Origin: Victivallales bacterium
GTDB lineage: Bacteria; Verrucomicrobiota; Lentisphaeria; Oligosphaerales; Oligosphaeraceae
DNA: 64,000 bases
Direction of reading: 5' to 3'
NCBI GenBank assembly: GCA_017535315.1
Contig: JAFXUD010000003.1
Location: 87,114-151,113 of the forward strand
Position numbers and translations under genes: made by a program. This document shows positions 60,078 to 64,000 of the stretch, piece by piece. The notes under the pieces were generated by a model. It had not been told where the DNA came from and made no database searches. It saw nothing but the letters and a program-made list of their open reading frames with translations. Numbering within the stretch: the stretch's first letter is position 1; every line of letters begins with the position of its first letter.

Positions 60078-60107
60078 GTTAATTTCGATGAAGGTTTTGA
60101 AATTACC
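60078..60107. repeat. Palindromic motif GTTAATTTC...GAAATTACC
   Basis: It begins right after the FHA stop codon and is a near copy of the motif at 44593-44622, with arms TAATTTC and GAAATTA and middle GATGAAGGTTTT. Confidence 0.65.
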
Positions 60108-60133
60108 TCAGGTAGCACAATACTGACGAAACG

Positions 60134-62248
60134 ATGTCCGACAATCAAAAACCTAAAATACCAGGCCAGGAAGACAAAAATCCGCAGGGCGGTCCATCCA
60201 TTGTCCGCCCGATGATGATGTGGATCATTCTGCTGGGGCTGCTGCCCGTTCTGTTCTTTTTCTCATTCAAGAAAAGCGATATTGACAGGACGGATACGCT
60301 TTCCGTCTCCGACTTTGAATTGTTGCTCAATGCAAAGCGGATCAGGCGTGCAGTCGTGGAGGAGCAGTCTTCCAGCAATATCCAGAAGATCACTGGCGAA
60401 TATTGGCCGATGGCGGTTCAGCCAGGCGCGACAGAGGGGTTGCGCAAATATGTGACGAAGGTAATCTACACGGATTCCCTGGAGGCGCTCATCCGCTCCA
60501 ACTGTCCTTTGCGCGATGTGAAGCAATCCAGTGGCATCTGGAGCAATCTGTTGCTTTCCCTCCTGCCGATAGTGGTGCTGGCGTTGCTTTTCTATTTCTT
60601 TTTCGTTCGACAGATGCGTTCTGCCAACAGCGCCGCTTTCCAATTTGGCAAGAGCAGGGCAAAGCTGTTGAACCAGTCGGATACAGGCATTACGCTGAAG
60701 GATGTCGCAGGGATAACCGAGGCCAAGGAGGAGATGCAGGAGATTGTGGACTACCTGAAGGCTCCTGAACGCTTTCAGCGGCTGGGCGGACGCGTCCCAC
60801 GCGGCGTGCTGATGGTTGGGCCGCCTGGAACAGGCAAGACACTGCTGGCCAAGGCCATTGCAGGCGAGGCTGGCGTGCCTTTCTTCTCCATCTCAGGCTC
60901 CGATTTTGTGGAAATGTTTGTGGGCGTGGGAGCGTCGCGCGTACGCGATATGTTCGACGAAGGCAAGAAAAACGCCCCATGCCTGATTTTCATTGATGAG
61001 ATTGACGCCGTCGGACGCTCCCGCTTCACGGGAATCGGCGGCGGACACGACGAGCGCGAACAGACCCTGAACGCCATGCTGGTGGAGATGGACGGATTCG
61101 AGCCGAATTCTGGCGTCATCGTGCTGGCCGCCACTAACAGGCCCGATGTGCTGGATCCCGCCTTGTTGCGCCCAGGGCGCTTTGACAGGCAGGTGGTCAT
61201 TGACCTCCCCGACCATAAGGGACGCTATGAAATCCTGAAGATCCATGCGAAGAAAATCAAACTGGACAAAGCCGTTGATTTGCGGCAGATTGCCCGCGGT
61301 ACGCCTGGCTTCAGCGGCGCGGACCTGGCTAATCTGCTGAATGAAGGCGCCATCATCGCGACACGCGCCAACAAGTCGAGCGTGGGGATGCCTGAACTGG
61401 AAGAGGCACGGGACAAGGTGCAGTGGGGCAAGGAGCGCCGTAGCCGCAAGATGACCGAACGCCAGCGCAGGCTGACCGCCTATCACGAGGCGGGACATAC
61501 ATTGGTTAATCTCTTCTGCGAGCATTCAGAGCCCCTCCATAAGGTGACCATTATCCCGCGCGGGATGGCGATGGGGGCCACCATGTTCATCCCCGAAAAC
61601 GACCGTTATGACATCACGGAAAATGAGGCCATCGATATGATGACCATGGGAATGGGTGGCCGTTGCGCAGAACAGCTGATTTTCAATGAACTGACCTCTG
61701 GCGGCTCCATGGACATCCGACAGGCAACCTCCATGGCGAAGCGCATGGTCTGCGAATGGGGCATGAGCAAGGCCCTGGGTCCGCTGAACTACGCGGCTCC
61801 CCATGAACATGTGTTCCTGGGGCGCGATATCACTCGTACCGATGGTGTCAGCCAGACGACTGCCCGCGAGATTGACGTCGAAGTTCGACGCCTGGTTGAC
61901 GAGGCGGAGGCGCGCGCCACCAAGATTCTCACCGACCACAAGGATATGCTGGTCAAGCTGGCGGAGGCGCTGCTTGTGAATGAGACGATGACGGCTGCAG
62001 AGGTCTATGCTCTGCTTGAACTGCCGCCGCGGGTTCTCTCCAACGAGGGCTTCGAGGAGGACAACAAAGAGGAAGAGGATAAGGAAGATGCTTCCCAGAA
62101 GGAGGTTATCAGGGAAATGGTCGATCTGCTGACCGCCGAAGTCGAAAAACGGAAGAGCGACAAGGAGGATTCCTCTGCGACAGATAGCACTTCAGACGAT
62201 CAGCCCGACAAGCAATCGACAGAAGAGAAGCCGCCTTCCAACGGCTGA
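60134..62248 (+). CDS. ftsH: ATP-dependent zinc metalloprotease FtsH
   Basis: A 704-residue membrane AAA protease. Two helices (about 24-44 and 132-156) flank a periplasmic domain. The AAA module has Walker [15 protein letters not shown], Walker [16 protein letters not shown], the pore loop MFVG and the [22 protein letters not shown]. The zinc site is HEAGH near residue 457, with the third ligand in [13 protein letters not shown]. The C-terminus is an acidic, Ser/Glu-rich tail. It degrades membrane and short-lived regulatory proteins. Confidence 0.96.
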   Translation: MSDNQKPKIPGQEDKNPQGGPSIVRPMMMWIILLGLLPVLFFFSFKKSDIDRTDTLSVSDFELLLNAKRIRRAVVEEQSSSNIQKITGEYWPMAVQPGATEGLRKYVTKVIYTDSLEALIRSNCPLRDVKQSSGIWSNLLLSLLPIVVLALLFYFFFVRQMRSANSAAFQFGKSRAKLLNQSDTGITLKDVAGITEAKEEMQEIVDYLKAPERFQRLGGRVPRGVLMVGPPGTGKTLLAKAIAGEAGVPFFSISGSDFVEMFVGVGASRVRDMFDEGKKNAPCLIFIDEIDAVGRSRFTGIGGGHDEREQTLNAMLVEMDGFEPNSGVIVLAATNRPDVLDPALLRPGRFDRQVVIDLPDHKGRYEILKIHAKKIKLDKAVDLRQIARGTPGFSGADLANLLNEGAIIATRANKSSVGMPELEEARDKVQWGKERRSRKMTERQRRLTAYHEAGHTLVNLFCEHSEPLHKVTIIPRGMAMGATMFIPENDRYDITENEAIDMMTMGMGGRCAEQLIFNELTSGGSMDIRQATSMAKRMVCEWGMSKALGPLNYAAPHEHVFLGRDITRTDGVSQTTAREIDVEVRRLVDEAEARATKILTDHKDMLVKLAEALLVNETMTAAEVYALLELPPRVLSNEGFEEDNKEEEDKEDASQKEVIREMVDLLTAEVEKRKSDKEDSSATDSTSDDQPDKQSTEEKPPSNG

Positions 62249-62258
62249 GGCTCACACT

Positions 62259-62283
62259 CATCGATGCTGGTTTTGAAATTGCC
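62259..62283. repeat. Partial TTTTGAAATT palindromic motif
   Basis: CATCGATGCTGGTTTTGAAA and the following TTGCC match the right half of the motif at 44593 and 60078. It lies in the short gap between ftsH and the next gene. Confidence 0.5.
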
Positions 62284-62304
62284 TCCATATCATTCGGGAA
62301 AAGA

Positions 62305-63681
62305 ATGCATCTTGATGTCCTTATAATCGGCGCTGGGCTTTCTGGAATTGGTGCTGGCATACGTCTGGCGTACTTCGGCAAAAAGGTTGCCATTTTTGAA
62401 CGTCATCGACTGCCTGGCGGATTGAACAGTTATTATCATCGAAATAGCCTGAGCATCGATGTCGGCCTTCATGCGCTGACCAATTATGCCCCCGAAGACG
62501 ACCGCTCCGCCCCGTTGAACAAGTTGTTGCGCCAGTTGCGCCTGAAGCGCTCTACCCTGGATCTTTGCCCGCAGACTTTTTCAAAGATTCTTTTCCCAGG
62601 CGCAACACTTCGCATGGGAAATGGCCTGGATGTGTTTAGGGCAGAGGTTTCTGCACGCTTCCCAAAGGAGACGGCGGGCTTTGATGCTCTTTGCAGACGG
62701 ATTGCAGAGACGGATTCCATGTCCCTTTCCCCCGTGCGGGAGTCGGCACGCGCTGTATTGGAACAATATATATCAACGCCGCTTCTGCGCGAGATGCTGC
62801 TTTGCCCAGTCATGTTCTACGGGAATCCCCAGATGGATGATATGGATTTCAACCAGTTCTGCATTATGTTCCAGAGTCTTATAATGGAGGGGATGGCACG
62901 TCCCCATGACGGCATGGAGTCCTTGATAACCATGCTACTGCAGCGTTATCGGGAACTGGGCGGCGAGCTTTACCTCGAAAACGGCATTTCAAAGTTGAGG
63001 TGCGAAAATGGACATGTCGCTGAAATCATCGATGACCAGGGGGGAAGGCATACCGCTGATATGGTGATCTCCTCCTGCGGAGCATCGGAGACGGCTGCGC
63101 TCTGCACGGAAGAACAGCCGACACTGCAACAGTGTGGTGTTGGGCAGATGGGGTTCGTCGAGACGATGTTCAACCTTGACAGGTCACCAAAGGTATTTGG
63201 CCTGGATGCGTGCATCATTTACCGTTCCCGAATACCACAGTTCCGCTTCCGTCTTCCACAGGAGGGCATTGACTTCGATAGCCAAATTATTTGCATGCCT
63301 GGGAATTTTCAAGGATGCGATGATATTCCTGCCGCCAATTCCGTCCGCATGACAGTAACGGCCTCGCCCCGTTGGTGGATGGCTCTTTCACCTGATAAAT
63401 ACAAGGAGGCGAAGCGTAAGGCGGCTGAATCCCTCATGAATCTGCTTGACGAGGTCGCGCCAGGCATCAAGGGGGCAATCAAGGCATGGGATATGTTCAC
63501 CCCAAAGACCATCTACCGTTTTACGGGGCATTGCAATGGAGCCATTTATGGCTCCCCATACAAGAATCCGACTGGCATGACGAACTGCGACAATCTCCGC
63601 ATTTGCGGAACAGACCAGGGGTTTCTGGGTATCGTCGGTTCCCTTATGAGCGGCTGCGTCATCGCCAATCGGGTGATGTGA
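62305..63681 (+). CDS. FAD-dependent oxidoreductase (phytoene desaturase/CrtI-like)
   Basis: A 458-residue flavoprotein with the N-terminal dinucleotide motif VLIIGAGLSGIGAGIRLAYF, the FAD ribose glutamate in IFERHRLPGG, a central substrate domain, and the C-terminal FAD loop NLRICGTDQGFLGIVGSL. It resembles the NAD(P)/FAD amine-oxidase/CrtI superfamily including retinol saturase and carotenoid desaturases, but no other carotenoid gene is near. GGGAAAAG precedes the ATG. Confidence 0.85.
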   Translation: MHLDVLIIGAGLSGIGAGIRLAYFGKKVAIFERHRLPGGLNSYYHRNSLSIDVGLHALTNYAPEDDRSAPLNKLLRQLRLKRSTLDLCPQTFSKILFPGATLRMGNGLDVFRAEVSARFPKETAGFDALCRRIAETDSMSLSPVRESARAVLEQYISTPLLREMLLCPVMFYGNPQMDDMDFNQFCIMFQSLIMEGMARPHDGMESLITMLLQRYRELGGELYLENGISKLRCENGHVAEIIDDQGGRHTADMVISSCGASETAALCTEEQPTLQQCGVGQMGFVETMFNLDRSPKVFGLDACIIYRSRIPQFRFRLPQEGIDFDSQIICMPGNFQGCDDIPAANSVRMTVTASPRWWMALSPDKYKEAKRKAAESLMNLLDEVAPGIKGAIKAWDMFTPKTIYRFTGHCNGAIYGSPYKNPTGMTNCDNLRICGTDQGFLGIVGSLMSGCVIANRVM

Positions 63682-63791
63682 GTGGCTGGTGGGATTTTGC
63701 AGAATTCTGAAGGGACTTGAGGGACGGGAGGGACTTGAGCGACGAGGAGGGCGTGTGCCACATTACCTCCGCCCCATGCAAGTTCTTTCTC

Positions 63792-64000
63792 GTGCCCCTT
63801 GCGTCACTCCCGTCTCTCCCGTCGCTCAAGTCCCTTGAAAAGTCGCTTGTAATTGTGCCCCTTGCGTCGCTCCCGTCTCTCCCGTCGCTCAAGTCCCTTG
63901 AAAAGTCGCTTGTAATTGTGCCCCTTGCGTCGCTCCCGTCTCTCCCGTCGCTCAAGTCCCTTGAAAAGTCGCTTGTAATTGTGCCCCTTGCGTCGCTCCC
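63792..64000. repeat. 63-bp tandem repeat, three full units and part of a fourth, running off the window
   Basis: Units start at 63792, 63855, 63918 and 63981, exactly 63 bp apart; units 2 to 4 are identical as far as seen and unit 1 differs by one base near its start. Inside each unit are nonamer-like subrepeats (CGTCGCTCC, CGTCTCTCC, CGTCGCTCA). A related inverted stretch is at about 63711-63745, so the whole could fold. No spacers separate units and no convincing gene is present. Confidence 0.85.

Noticed and set aside
63659..63955. A - strand frame encoding a 21-residue repeat (SDGRDGSDARGT type).
   Set aside because: The 63-bp repeat is a multiple of three, so any open frame repeats; there is no ribosome site and no signal or domain. 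Treated as a non-coding tandem repeat.
63792..64000. Possible CRISPR array.
   Set aside because: Units are directly adjacent and identical, with no unique spacers and no cas genes in the window.

Overview
The window looks like a chromosomal segment from a PVC-superphylum bacterium, most likely a Lentisphaeria/Victivallales relative. The signs are a run of four large type II pseudopilins with an invariant [20 protein letters not shown] start and a late HxDGHV motif, a Minf_1886-family protein, several Gfo/Idh/MocA oxidoreductases, non-secreted glycoside hydrolases (GH29, a GH89-like protein, DUF6259) and a long SSS symporter. This taxonomic call is inference; there is no rRNA, and I found no tRNA gene or CRISPR array.

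Layout. 1-6.2 kb (+): the end of an enolase-superfamily racemase/epimerase, a DUF1611 (DgcN-type) protein, an oxidoreductase, a sodium/solute symporter and an MBL hydrolase, read here as uptake and catabolism of a D-glutamate or muropeptide-type substrate. 6.4-8.9 kb (-): nth, ECF sigma factor, anti-sigma factor and lipoprotein. 9-20 kb (+): a PilT-type ATPase with a doubled N-terminal domain, a small membrane protein, an AsmA-like protein, alr, a sugar isomerase-like protein, a D12 DNA adenine methylase, a beta-propeller protein, a double-VWA protein and a class II amidotransferase. 20.2-20.8 kb: a decayed DUF4143 ATPase gene split by a small mobile element with a perfect 8-bp target duplication. 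21-27.8 kb (+): a His-rich metal-binding protein, hisD, argS, a GH89-like protein and an AAC(3)-type acetyltransferase. 27.8-34.2 kb (-): four pseudopilins, an oxidoreductase and a nitrilase-GDPD fusion. 34.5-36 kb (+): a serine hydrolase. 36.2-53.9 kb (-): pgm, an ABC exporter, alpha-L-fucosidase, trkH, ychF, trkA, an SIS/MurQ-like-DUF6259 fusion, ylqF, an unknown gene, a Minf_1886 gene and a HIT gene. 54.2-63.7 kb (+): malic enzyme, an ExbB-ExbD-TPR operon, an FHA protein, ftsH and an FAD oxidoreductase. A 63-bp tandem repeat runs off the right edge.

The most unusual feature is the density of non-coding repeats, in several families: (1) 195-241 bp GC-rich elements bounded by terminal inverted repeats (20.3, 32.3, 54.0 kb, plus a degenerate relative at 36.0 kb); (2) short hairpins followed by GCACAG-RACAGG, with compensatory changes between copies, found in a 5' leader, at a terminator, and as two in-frame copies inside a 1222-codon gene; (3) heptanucleotide arrays (TTAGCAA, CTAACCA, TCCCAMG types) between genes; (4) nonamer-based repeats (35-bp palindrome arms at 6.3 kb, 63-bp tandem at the right end); (5) an intergenic palindrome of the GGTAATTTC...GAAATTACC type. 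Four or five sigma70-type promoters (TTGNNN, 16-17 bp, TATNNT) can be read directly.
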